From JAJEDW01 sp963555775 (GTDB lineage Bacteria > Acidobacteriota > Terriglobia > 20CM-2-55-15), in the NCBI GenBank assembly GCA_963555775.3, contig CAUVWY020000009.1, forward strand, positions 186,001 to 250,000: a DNA stretch of 64,000 nucleotides. The letters run 5' to 3'. The position numbers and the translations under genes were made by a program. How positions within the stretch are numbered: position 1 is the first letter of the stretch; each line of letters begins with the position of its first letter. The notes below the pieces were generated by a model. The model was not told where the DNA came from. It worked only from the letters and a program-made list of their open reading frames with translations, and did no database searches. Below, one piece after another: positions 1-7,472 of the stretch.

Positions 1-1
1 T

Positions 2-130
2 CCGCCACTGCCCCCCGTCCGCTCCCTCGCCTACTATCTCCCCGTCGTTGAGGAACTCCTTCAGCAACGACTCCCCCCAGGTTACCTGCCCTATCTCCGA
101 TCCAAAGTTCAGATGCCACCAACTGCCTGA
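2..130 (+). CDS. C-terminal fragment of an unidentified protein
   Basis: An open frame enters from the left edge and stops at TGA 128-130. It gives about 42 residues with a proline-rich start, then an amphipathic stretch (AYYLPVVEELLQQRLPPGY), and reads like a real protein tail. I do not recognise the family. It lies directly against the broken end of the IS1182-type transposase, so the junction near 131-145 is probably where that element inserted or was deleted. Confidence 0.35.
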   Translation, partial: PPLPPVRSLAYYLPVVEELLQQRLPPGYLPYLRSKVQMPPTA

Positions 131-1188
131 TCGGTCGGCGCGTGTTCAAAAAACCGCGGTTTCCCGTGATCGGCAACAATCCACGGCGATCTGTGCATTG
201 TAGGCCTGCACGAAGCTGCCCTTGTGCGCCCCGTCGGGCATGATCCGGCTGTCGGGGTCGGTAAAGTTCCGTTGCGCCTTCGCTTCCGGCGCCGCCTGTC
301 CGGGATCGGGAACCTGCGGTGGGCGTCCCGGAATCTTCCGGCCGGTCTCCGCCTCTTTCTGGCGCCGTTGGGCGATTCGGGCTTCCGCGGCCGCCCTGGC
401 CTCGGCGGCCTTCTGACGGGCTTCGGCTTCCAGCGCCGCCTTCGCTTCACGGATCTTCTTCAACCGGCTTTCCCACCGGGCCAACTCGTCGGGCAGCTTG
501 TCGGCCTTTCCTTGTCGTTCCTTCTCATCCTCGGCCGCATCCGCCGCTTCGGCCCGCCGCAGCAACTCGTCCACTTCCGCCTTCAACTTCTCCTCGGCTT
601 CGCTCATCCGCCCGTAGCTCATCGCCTTGTGCTTACTGGCGTTCGCCTGCACCTTGCTCCCGTCCACGGCCACATGCCCCAGTTTGACCAGCCCCGCCTT
701 CTGGCACAATTGCAGCGCTTGCATGAACAGCCCCGCCAGCGCTCTCAAATGCCGCTTCCGAAACTCGCTCACCGTACTGTGATCCGGATGGGCATCCGCG
801 CTCAGATACCGGAACGCCACATCCTCGTAGGTCCGCTTCTCGATCTGTCGCGAACTGACCACGCCGATGCAGTAGCCATATATCAACAACCGCACCATCA
901 TCACCGGAGCGTACGCCGCCCGCCCCCGCCCGTCTTTCTCTTCATAGGAGCGGTAGAATGCCGATAGATCCAGCGTTTCCATCAAGTCCGCCACAAACCG
1001 CGCCAAATGTTCCTCCGGCAGCCAGTCATGTAGCGATGGCGCCATCAACAGCCCCTGATCCAGATCGTCGTTTAGAAAGCGCTTCATAATGCCTTCTTCT
1101 ACCAGCCTCTTCGGTCATCTCTGGTCCCGGCGCCTCCCCGCTTGCCTTCCCCCTTGATGCCAATCCGAAATCTATTCCCGACAGACTC
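131..1188 (-). mobile_element. IS1182-family element, C-terminal side deleted
   Basis: The right end is at about 1188. Read inward it gives gagtctgtcggga, next to a CTAG at 1189-1192. The transposase reads leftward and loses homology near 160, where the frame breaks and unrelated sequence begins. No left inverted repeat is visible, so this is a partial copy. The CTAG at its right edge also serves as the left flank of the adjoining MITE. Confidence 0.55.
146..1087 (-). pseudogene. IS1182-family transposase, truncated
   Basis: The N-terminal 300 residues match IS1182-type transposases: a DUF772-like domain (about 15-120, with the FRKRHL motif near residue 110), then the first catalytic region (HVAVDGSKVQANASKHKAM), then a long Ala/Glu/Lys-rich charged coiled coil (about 165-255) and the conserved PDSRIMPDGAHKGSFVQAYNAQ stretch. 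The frame ends abruptly after AQIAVD. Full members run to roughly 450-500 residues, so the last third with the remaining catalytic acids is gone. It should be inactive. ATG 1087 follows a plausible leader region 1088-1188. Confidence 0.8.
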
Positions 1189-1318
1189 CTAGCAGCCTGT
1201 CGGACTTTCGGCGTAAGTCCTTTGTTTTCAACAACGGCCCTTTTTAGCCCGAAACGGTAAACACAGTCATATGAATGACTTAGGTTTTTGATTCGGTGTT
1301 AGTCCGACAGGCTGCTAG
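1189..1318. repeat. 122-bp MITE (1193-1314) flanked by CTAG
   Basis: Two perfect 14-bp terminal inverted repeats (cagcctgtcggact at 1193-1206 and its complement at 1301-1314) enclose a core with no coding capacity. CTAG lies outside each end (1189-1192 and 1315-1318), consistent with a 4-bp target duplication. The repeat resembles the right end of the neighbouring IS1182 remnant (gagtctgtcggga) with two or three changes, so mobilisation by a related IS1182-type transposase is likely but is inferred. Confidence 0.65.
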
Positions 1319-2301
1319 AGGGTTTCTTCGTACTCGGCAGGGACTTTTTCAGAACCTTGCACCATGCCGCCAACCGGAGTCTCACGACACGGTCCTCTAG
1401 CAGCCCCAGGCGGAAGTGATGTTTCCGGTGTGGCAGTTCATGAATCGGGGAACGACGAGATTGCCGAGTAATCGACCCCGGTAGCCATCAGCGGCGATAA
1501 GACGGGCTTTCATGGTCACTACAGAGCAGCATGAAGAGCATAACGTCCGCTGCACACCGGTCCTGGAGGCCCCGCGGAGTTCCTTTTCCGAAATCCATCC
1601 GGAGCAGGAGGCTGAGATTCAGCGCCGCATACTGGATCAGGACGCGTTTGAGAATGTTCTCCCGGCGCCGGAGATGAACGCGTCGCAAGCCCCCGGTTTC
1701 CAGAGCGTGGGCGAACGGCCGTTCCAACATCAGGCCCCGCTGACGCAGCAGCCGTTTGCTGCGCTCTCCACGGATGCGTCGGCGGTTGGCGTAGACGGCG
1801 GCCTTTTCGTTTGGCTTCGTCTTCCAGTTGCGCCGCCCCCGGTTCGGCTCCGAGGCGTAGGTGCGGATCCCCAAGTCCCGAAACGCCGTCATTGTGTCAT
1901 TGCTGTGATAGCCCTTGTCGGTCACCAGTTCCGTGAAGTAATTGCCGCGAAGCTGCAGTTGGTAATCCGCTGCAACCCGTTCGAGTTGACGGGCCGCCTC
2001 GGTGGTCGTGTCCCGAATCGTGGTCGTGTCACCCTGGTCGGCGCCCTGAACCGTGACCGCCAGTACGGCTCCGGTCTTCATGTCGACCGCGTGCTCGACT
2101 TTGTGGGCCAGATGCGTCCGGCCGTCCTTCATCTTCGTGATCCGGGCGTCCGGATCATGCGGGTGTTCCCAGTCTTGGTTCGAGCCCTTCTTCGGCCGTT
2201 CCCGGTCCCGTTTCGCCAGGTCCTGGCGCGTCGGTGTGTCGATCCCCGATTCCTTCGCCAGCCGCGTCAGGAAGTCGTTGTAGGCTTCGCCGTTGTCCCG
2301 T

Positions 2302-2580
2302 CCCTCGGCGGTCACCCAAAACCGGCCAATAGAGGTCACTTGAAAACCGGCCAACGATAAAGCCCGGGACATTGACAGCGACGGAGTAGTCTCCGTCGGC
2401 ATGAGCAATGTCTTGAGCGCCGAAAAACGAGAACAAGTTGTTGCATTGGGGCGGCTGGGATGGTCGCTCCGACGGATCGAACAAACGACCGGAGTGCGCC
2501 GGGAGACGGCTTCAGGCTACCTGAAGGCGTCCGGGTTTGCGGTGACCATCGTTGGCCGGTTATGAAGTGACCACTGAGGT
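2302..2580. mobile_element. IS21-derived mini-element (ends plus istA HTH only)
   Basis: Two left-end repeats (2311-2330 and 2335-2355, both containing aaaccggccaa) and one inverted right-end repeat (2551-2571) bracket about 280 bp. The double terminal repeat is typical of the IS21 family. Inside, only the first 46 or so codons of istA remain, joined directly to the right end. The end repeats differ from those of both full IS21 elements in this window, so the parent lies elsewhere. It sits inside the 1401-3163 transposase gene. I see no clear target duplication. Confidence 0.7.
2401..2565 (+). CDS. IstA helix-turn-helix domain only (54 aa)
   Basis: ATG 2401 opens a 54-codon frame that matches the N-terminal DNA-binding domain of an IS21-family IstA: MSNVLSAEKREQV, then LGWSLRRIEQTTGVRRETASGYLKAS in two blocks. 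It then runs into the right-end repeat and stops at TGA 2563-2565. There is no catalytic core. If translated, the product could bind the element ends without cleaving them, like a repressor. That role is inference. Translation is not assured because no strong ribosome site is seen. Confidence 0.5.
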   Translation: MSNVLSAEKREQVVALGRLGWSLRRIEQTTGVRRETASGYLKASGFAVTIVGRL

Positions 2581-3316
2581 CGCCTCACGATCGACCGCAT
2601 TGCCGCGTTGGCCTCCAATGTCGACGCGTCCACGCCGACCGTCTTGCCGTCAATCAGGCCGGCTCGGCCCAGTATTGCCAGCATCCAGGAGAACACCTCC
2701 GAATGCGTGTCCAGATCGATCAGTCGCCGTGTCCGCGACACCGTCGAATAATCCGGCGTCGAACCGGTCAGCCCCACTCCCAGGAACTCCCGCAGACTCA
2801 ACGAATCGGCGCATCGCCACGCGATGCCGCGTTCCGAATCCAGACCTTCGAAGTAGCCGATCAACTGCATCCGGAAGTACACGCCCGGCGCCACTCCCGG
2901 ACGTCCCATTACCGGCGCGTAGAACTTTGCGCACGCATCTTCGGCGAACCGGTCGAACCCGTGCTCGTCCAGCACCCGGTTCACCCGCTCGTAAAACACA
3001 TGGCCGCCGGTCTGCGGCAGTTCCTCGGTCGCGATCCAGAGCGAATCTTGTCGGCGTTTTCTCCGTCCCGGTCCCATCGCGCATTCTCCTGCTCCCATTC
3101 TCTTCGCGATGTGGACGGGGTCGGTCCGCCTCAGCCTATGAAGCCGACTTTAACCTCGGGCTGCTAGGCACCAGCGTCCTGTCCAGAAAGGCTTACAAGT
3201 ACATCACCCGCGAGCGTATTCTGAGGGTCTCCCCATTCTTTAGACAGGAAATTCCCGATTTTAAGGTGGATCGCTGCTGCCCGGAAATAGGTTGATTGTG
3301 ATGCGTTCCCGCCGTC

Positions 3317-3406
3317 GGGCCTGTGGGAAATGCGGCGAAGCCGAGCGGCTTGTGGGAATCCGCGTTGTTTGCGGATTTCCATAGACGCGTCATTTTTCAC
3401 AGGCCC
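3317..3406 (-). repeat. Three-way-junction palindrome after orfB (instance 1)
   Basis: The outer arms 3317-3332 and 3391-3406 pair over about 14 of 16 positions (gggcctgtg... with ...cacaggccc). Inside are two hairpins: GGAATCCGC with GCGGATTTCC, and AAGCC-gagc-GGCTT. Read with the transposase strand it begins two bases after the orfB TGA (3408-3410). The same arrangement follows orfB or istB in other elements here at 16159-16248, 17071-17175, 22359-22425, 26586-26682 and 29825-29921. The function is unknown. Confidence 0.75.
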
Positions 3407-3407
3407 C

Positions 3408-4193
3408 TCACGCGCACGAAAAATAGACTTCCGCGGGTGTGCGGTAGTCCAGGGACTGGTGAGAACGCTCCCGATTGTAGAAGCCGAAGTACTGGCCCAG
3501 GCCGTCGATCGCATCGGGAACCTGGAGATAGTCTTTCAAGAAGACTTCTTCGTATTTGACACTGCGCCACAGACGTTCGATGAAGATATTGTCCATGAAG
3601 CGCCCGCGGCCATCCATGCTGATGATCACGCCGGCTTTCTTCAGCCTCTTGGTGAACGCCACGCTGGTGAACTGCGCGCCCTGATCCGTGTTGAAAATCT
3701 CCGGCTGCGCCGATTCCAGCGCCCAATTCAACGCCGAGAGACAAAATGCGGTGTCCAACGACGTGGAGACTTCCCAGGCCAGAACGTACCGGCTGAACCA
3801 ATCCATGATCGCCACCAGATAGATGAATCCCTGGCGCAATCGAATGTAGGTGATGTCGCTGGCCCACACCTGATCGGGACGCACAATCTCCAGATTGCGC
3901 AACCGGTACGGATAGATCCGGTGCCCGGGCCCCGGTTCCGACAGCCGCCGCTTCGGATAGATCGCTTCCAATCCCATCTGGCGCATCAATCGACGCACTC
4001 GTTTGGGATTGACCGGGTCGCCGTGCTTGCGCAGCCAGTCGGTCATCTTCGGCACCCCGTAGAACGGGGTCCGCAGGTATTGTTCGTCGATCCGACGCAT
4101 CAGATCGAGATTGACCGCGCTCTCCCCGGCCGGCTGATAGTACACGCTGGCCCGCGCGATCCCCGCCAGCATGCTCTGGCGACTGATACTCAA
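3408..4193 (-). CDS. IS3-family transposase OrfB (element A, copy 1)
   Basis: A 261-residue IS3 OrfB with HTH_21 (about 30-85: RRIDEQYLRTPFYGVPKM) and an rve integrase core. The DDE residues sit in ASDITYIRLRQG, IFNTDQGAQFTS and NIFIERLWRSVKYEEV. It normally would be made as an OrfAB fusion by -1 frameshifting, so the ATG at 4193 is only nominal and the frame is open further upstream. The OrfA frameshift site of this copy is damaged (see orfA), so fusion synthesis may be impaired. Confidence 0.85.
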   Translation of the reverse strand: MSISRQSMLAGIARASVYYQPAGESAVNLDLMRRIDEQYLRTPFYGVPKMTDWLRKHGDPVNPKRVRRLMRQMGLEAIYPKRRLSEPGPGHRIYPYRLRNLEIVRPDQVWASDITYIRLRQGFIYLVAIMDWFSRYVLAWEVSTSLDTAFCLSALNWALESAQPEIFNTDQGAQFTSVAFTKRLKKAGVIISMDGRGRFMDNIFIERLWRSVKYEEVFLKDYLQVPDAIDGLGQYFGFYNRERSHQSLDYRTPAEVYFSCA

Positions 4194-4230
4194 ATCGTTG
4201 GTGGCGTCGATCCATTCCCGACGTTCCTCT

Positions 4231-4521
4231 ACCGGGACAGACCGGACTTTCTTTAAGCCAGTCCATGTCTACCTGCAGCTTTCCGATCTGCTGGTACAAC
4301 TCCGCCTTCAATTGCTCGTCGGATTCGCGGGCTTGGCCCCGCCCCGTCGAAAAAATCTCTGCGGCTCCGTCCAGAAGTTGCTTCTTCCAGTTCGTCACCA
4401 CGTTCGGATGAATCCCGTAGTGCGAGCCGATCTCCTGTATCGTCCGCTGTCCCTTGATCGCTTCCAGCGCCACTCTCGCCTTCAGATCCGCGCTGTACTG
4501 CTTCCGCTGCCTTTTCTTCAT
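4231..4521 (-). CDS. IS3-family OrfA (element A, copy 1), damaged frameshift site
   Basis: About 92 residues of OrfA: the HTH part (YSADLKARVALEAIKGQ, then RTIQEIGSHYGIHPNVVTNWKK), then a leucine-zipper-like helix (EQLKAELYQQIGKLQVDMDWLK). In copy 2 the homologous end is CTT followed by eight A and G, a classic -1 slippery run, and OrfA ends LKKKSGLSR. Here the run is AAAGAAAG, one base shorter and interrupted by G. OrfA therefore misses its normal stop and reads on out of frame to 3397. OrfAB fusion by slippage should be lost. Confidence 0.7.
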
Positions 4522-4645
4522 GTGCCTCCGCTGGGAGGCAGCAATTTTACACCTTAGCCACCTGTCTGAATTTTGGGGAGTACCTCACGAACACCACCCT
4601 CCCTGCCGTGGGAAACTATTCGCGAAGTGTGGTATGAACTAATAG

Positions 4646-5047
4646 ATGTTAGAATGCGGAGAAGCTAGTGAAGAAGTTCTGGGGCAGCATCTCATTGTCG
4701 ACATGACGGGCTTGTCCCCAATCCTGCTGCGGGATGGCGATCGGATCATGCGCGTTCTTAATCAAGCGTTGTCCGAAGCAGGGTTTCACTCCATTAAGAG
4801 TGTCGAACATCACTTCGTCGAGCGTGGCGCAGGTTTTACGGGGATGGTCCTGCTGGCGGAGTCCCACGCCGCCATTCATACCTATCCCGAACGGGAATAT
4901 CTTGCGCTGGACATCTTCGCTTGCGGTGACCTGGATCCGACCAGCGTTGTAGACGCGCTGGTTCGAGATCTGTGTCCTACAGCAGTCGATGTACGGACTT
5001 TGACACGTACAGCAGGCGCTGGCATTCCCGCGGTCAGAGATACTTAA
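4646..5047 (+). CDS. speD: S-adenosylmethionine decarboxylase proenzyme
   Basis: This makes decarboxylated SAM, the aminopropyl donor for spermidine-type polyamines. The 133-residue size fits the small prokaryotic class. The self-processing and catalytic residues align with the Thermotoga enzyme at a constant offset of ten: Ser73 (AESH, becomes the pyruvoyl group), His78 (IHTYPE) and Cys93 (FACGD). Glu72-Ser73 is the cleavage bond. It is transcribed toward the minus-strand PspA-polyamine operon and ends 44 bp from it. Together with the aminopropyltransferase at 7473-9065 it completes a polyamine-modification pair. The upstream flank is IS3-A copy 1, so its promoter region is only about 58 bp of native DNA. 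Confidence 0.93.
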   Translation: MLECGEASEEVLGQHLIVDMTGLSPILLRDGDRIMRVLNQALSEAGFHSIKSVEHHFVERGAGFTGMVLLAESHAAIHTYPEREYLALDIFACGDLDPTSVVDALVRDLCPTAVDVRTLTRTAGAGIPAVRDT

Positions 5048-5090
5048 CTCATCAAGAGATACATTCCGGAAAGGCTCGGGGTGAGGCCAG

Positions 5091-6134
5091 CTAGATGGTC
5101 CACAGGATCAGGAGTGAAGCACCGACGTAGCCGAAGGCTTCGAGCAGTCCGGCGCCGATGTTTGGAACCTTCTGTGTCTGTTCGTTAGCCAGTTTGACGC
5201 CGGGCGCCAGCAGGATATCGGTGAATTTATGGACGAGAAATAACAGGATAAATCCCGATGTCACATCGATGGCGAACAGCGTCAGGCTGTTGGTCCAACC
5301 CGTGAAATCACCGCCGATTGCCACACTGATGATGTTGCCCATGCCGATCAGTGCTCCTCCAAAGGCTAGGCCCACGGCGGCATTGTCTCGCTCCAGTTCT
5401 TCATGAAAGCTGTACGATGTCACCATTTCGTACAGTCGTCCCGCGATCACCAGTACCACCTGGGCGAGTAGCCAGAAGACCAGCAAGACAGCCATGCCTG
5501 AACCCAGGGAGCCTAAGGTGCTCGTCACTGCAGAAGCGCCCCCGACATCGCCCTCGGTGGCTCGTAGAATAATCAGGCCGTTGGCGATGTATACGCCGGC
5601 CTCGACAAACGCGACGCCCAGGTTGTGATCTTCTACCACCTCTTTGGTGTTGTTGAACGTCGGCAAGAGGATCTTCTCGCACATGAGGCTGGCCAGAAGC
5701 ATGAGGACGATCGCGGAAAGACCGTAGATACCGATGGTAACCACGTCGGTACCCAGCCCCTGTGATTCACCCGAAAGCGCTCCACCGAAAGCGATCAGGA
5801 TTCCAAAATAATAGCTTACCGTGGAGATCGCCAGTGCCCGGTTGTCCCGGATGAAGAGTTCCGCGTTCAGATCCACTCGCCGATAGAGCCTGGAATAAGC
5901 CAGCTTCGCGATCCAGAAGAGAACAAACGCTTCGAGAATATAAATAAGGGATTCACCAAGCAGATACAGACTGTCCGCCAGAGAAACTCCCCCCGGCACT
6001 GGAGCCTCGGGCTGCGCAGAAAGCGTAAATCCCAGTTCGGTGAATACTGGAGCGGCGAATAGTAGTAGGACAGCGAGAAACACCGGATGCTTGCTCATAC
6101 TGAAACCCCTGTTGTGTCGTCGATCGCAGTTCAT
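5091..6134 (-). CDS. DUF350-family membrane protein (two repeats)
   Basis: About eight or nine hydrophobic segments arranged as two related halves (each a DUF350 unit of three to four helices, first half about 45-155, second half about 175-345, each with a conserved acidic RDN or ERDN motif in a cytoplasmic loop). Start options are ATG 6134, which overlaps the previous stop as ATGA, or ATG 6098, which places a cleavable-looking signal (MSKHPVFLAVLLLFAAPVF) at the N-terminus. DUF350 (YjfL-like) proteins commonly neighbour PspA, DUF4178 and polyamine genes. It is the last gene of this operon. The molecular function is not known. Confidence 0.85.
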   Translation of the reverse strand: MNCDRRHNRGFSMSKHPVFLAVLLLFAAPVFTELGFTLSAQPEAPVPGGVSLADSLYLLGESLIYILEAFVLFWIAKLAYSRLYRRVDLNAELFIRDNRALAISTVSYYFGILIAFGGALSGESQGLGTDVVTIGIYGLSAIVLMLLASLMCEKILLPTFNNTKEVVEDHNLGVAFVEAGVYIANGLIILRATEGDVGGASAVTSTLGSLGSGMAVLLVFWLLAQVVLVIAGRLYEMVTSYSFHEELERDNAAVGLAFGGALIGMGNIISVAIGGDFTGWTNSLTLFAIDVTSGFILLFLVHKFTDILLAPGVKLANEQTQKVPNIGAGLLEAFGYVGASLLILWTI

Positions 6135-6883
6135 TTCCCCAGCCTGCTCCGACCAGAGCCTGCTCGGCTTTGGGCTCTGGCTTGGAAACGCGACTGTTTG
6201 GTCTGATATCTCTGAGAGAAAGATGGCCGTGTTGTGGCTGTCACGGAACCGTTGGCGCCGAAGGTGGGCCGTCCTGCGGTCTGAGGGCCGTAATACGCTT
6301 GTCCGCGATTCCTTGTGCCGACGTAGGCGCCGTAGTCCCCCCGATTGATCCGGTGACCACCCAGTGCGGCGCTCATGAACGCATACTGTCCGTAGAAAAT
6401 CCAGAAACCGCCCGGACCAAAGTACCCGTATTGTCTGCGCCCAACATGCTGATAGTAGGGTGGGTGGCTCTGGGCATAGCCGGTCAAGGTGCCATCGGGC
6501 GCCTTTGAAGCCACGACCATACCAATGGATCGTTCATAGCGGTCCACCAGTCCGTCGGAAATCGAGTAGGTTTCGATAAGTTCGTCGAATTGAGCCGCTT
6601 CTCCCTGGTCGGGGTCCTCACCGATTGGCGCAGTGATCTGGAAGCTGCTCTTCAGCGTCAAGTAGTTACGCAGAAATCCATCGTTGACATCGTCCACGAT
6701 GATCGAATATTCGGAATACTGGGCAAGCCGGGACGCCAATTCGGGAACCGGGTCACGCCTCGAGAGAAAGCCGTTGACGACCCAGAATCCGAGTAGCACC
6801 ACGATTCCCACCATGCCAACAAGGATCCAGCGTTCCTCGTTCGTCTGCCGGGGCGTTCTCCGAGTCCTTGAATCATCTCTCAT
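6131..6883 (-). CDS. Single-pass membrane protein of the PspA-polyamine operon
   Basis: 250 residues: a charged Arg-rich N-terminus, one transmembrane helix (about 20-41, WILVGMVGIVVLLGFWVVNGF), an extracytoplasmic domain, and a low-complexity Gly/Gln/Arg/Tyr-rich tail from about 140. I cannot assign a domain beyond similarity of layout to uncharacterised proteins found beside DUF4178 and DUF350. It starts 11 bp after the DUF4178 gene and its stop overlaps the DUF350 start by ATGA, so the three are translationally linked. Confidence 0.75.
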   Translation of the reverse strand: MRDDSRTRRTPRQTNEERWILVGMVGIVVLLGFWVVNGFLSRRDPVPELASRLAQYSEYSIIVDDVNDGFLRNYLTLKSSFQITAPIGEDPDQGEAAQFDELIETYSISDGLVDRYERSIGMVVASKAPDGTLTGYAQSHPPYYQHVGRRQYGYFGPGGFWIFYGQYAFMSAALGGHRINRGDYGAYVGTRNRGQAYYGPQTAGRPTFGANGSVTATTRPSFSQRYQTKQSRFQARAQSRAGSGRSRLGK

Positions 6884-6894
6884 CGTGGTTGTTC

Positions 6895-7446
6895 CTACGG
6901 ATTTGACCCCGGCAGGATGTTGGTAAATTGGTACTCTTCAACATATTTGCCGGCGACGGATTTGAAATCTCTTTCTCCGTACTGCGTTACGAACAGCACA
7001 TTCTTTCCTGAATCGTCACTGTAAGTCCAACTAATGAAGTCAATGCCCCGGCCCTGGGCGTTTTCATGGAACAGGCCCCCGCTGCTCTCGGTGAGACTAT
7101 GGATCCGCCCATCAAGGGTCAAGTTCCGGGGTGGATCTTCATGTTGGATAGTATATTCAATTACCTCCTCCGAAATCTGACTGATCGAAATGCTTTCGGT
7201 CAGCGTCCAGACAATCTCGCCGTCACTGTCTGCCCGTTCCAGGTAGGCCACCTTGTCGGAGGTTTCGATCACCCATTCCCGGGTTTCGAATCCGGAGTAG
7301 TCGTAGGTGTTGTACGCTCGGACCTCCCAAGTCTGCATGTCATAGTCGACCAGGTACCCAACCTTCATGTCGTCGAGCCGATAGTCTACCAGTGAGTCGG
7401 ACTCTTCATCTCCGCTCCCACGGCCAAACCATTTCTTCCATCCCAT
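6895..7446 (-). CDS. DUF4178-domain protein
   Basis: 183 residues of mostly beta character. It shows the DUF4178 pattern: an early block about the property that the molecule conveys (VGYLVDYDMQTWEVRAYNTYDY), a W/E-rich block (FETREWVIETSDKVAYLERAD) and a C-terminal aromatic block (ISWTYSDDSGKNVLFVTQYGERDF). There is no signal or membrane segment, so it is likely cytoplasmic or peripheral. The gene lies 26 bp downstream of the aminopropyltransferase. DUF4178 is a recurrent partner of PspA and membrane spermidine-synthase genes, and its biochemical role is unknown. Confidence 0.8.
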   Translation of the reverse strand: MGWKKWFGRGSGDEESDSLVDYRLDDMKVGYLVDYDMQTWEVRAYNTYDYSGFETREWVIETSDKVAYLERADSDGEIVWTLTESISISQISEEVIEYTIQHEDPPRNLTLDGRIHSLTESSGGLFHENAQGRGIDFISWTYSDDSGKNVLFVTQYGERDFKSVAGKYVEEYQFTNILPGSNP

Positions 7447-7472
7447 CGTTCATCTCCCACCGTCGTATCGGA

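Larger units (their letters stand above)
1488..3098 (-). pseudogene. DDE transposase (DUF772/DDE_Tnp_1 type), split by insertion
   Basis: The N-terminal part (3098 to about 2583) carries the DUF772-like domain: FYERVNRVL, then PDYSTVSRTRRLID, then VGVDASTLEANAAMRSIVRR. The C-terminal part (about 2300 to 1488) resumes with DNGEAYNDFLTRLAKESGI, then DWEHPHDPDARITKMKDGRTHLAHK, the VTDKGYHS motif and the C-terminal catalytic region. The two halves lie in different frames on either side of the IS21-derived insert. Codons before and after would join at RR/DN. The intact enzyme would be about 460 residues. As it stands it is dead. Confidence 0.75.
1401..3163 (-). mobile_element. IS1182/IS5-like element interrupted by an IS21-derived insert
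   Basis: The ends are cagccccagg (1401) and its imperfect complement ending at 3163 (cctcgggctg). CTAG lies on both outer sides (1397-1400, 3164-3167), the same target as the MITE beside it. The single transposase gene on the minus strand is split by a foreign segment at about 2302-2580. Removing that segment restores one continuous transposase. Confidence 0.65.
3222..4587 (-). mobile_element. IS3-family element A, copy 1 (complete)
   Basis: Terminal inverted repeats tgagg...tctccccattctttagacagg (from 3222) and its partner ending in cctca at 4587 bound 1366 bp. The order is the usual orfA-orfB, read leftward, with a structured palindrome directly after the orfB stop. A second, nearly identical copy lies at 16064-18813. 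No 3-bp duplication flanks this copy, so one side has probably been rearranged since insertion. Confidence 0.85.

Noticed and set aside
3164..3514. Frames through the three-way palindrome and IS3-A end, read as a short protein
   Set aside because: Such frames appear after every copy because the palindrome lacks stops in one frame. Base-pairing, not coding, is conserved between instances.
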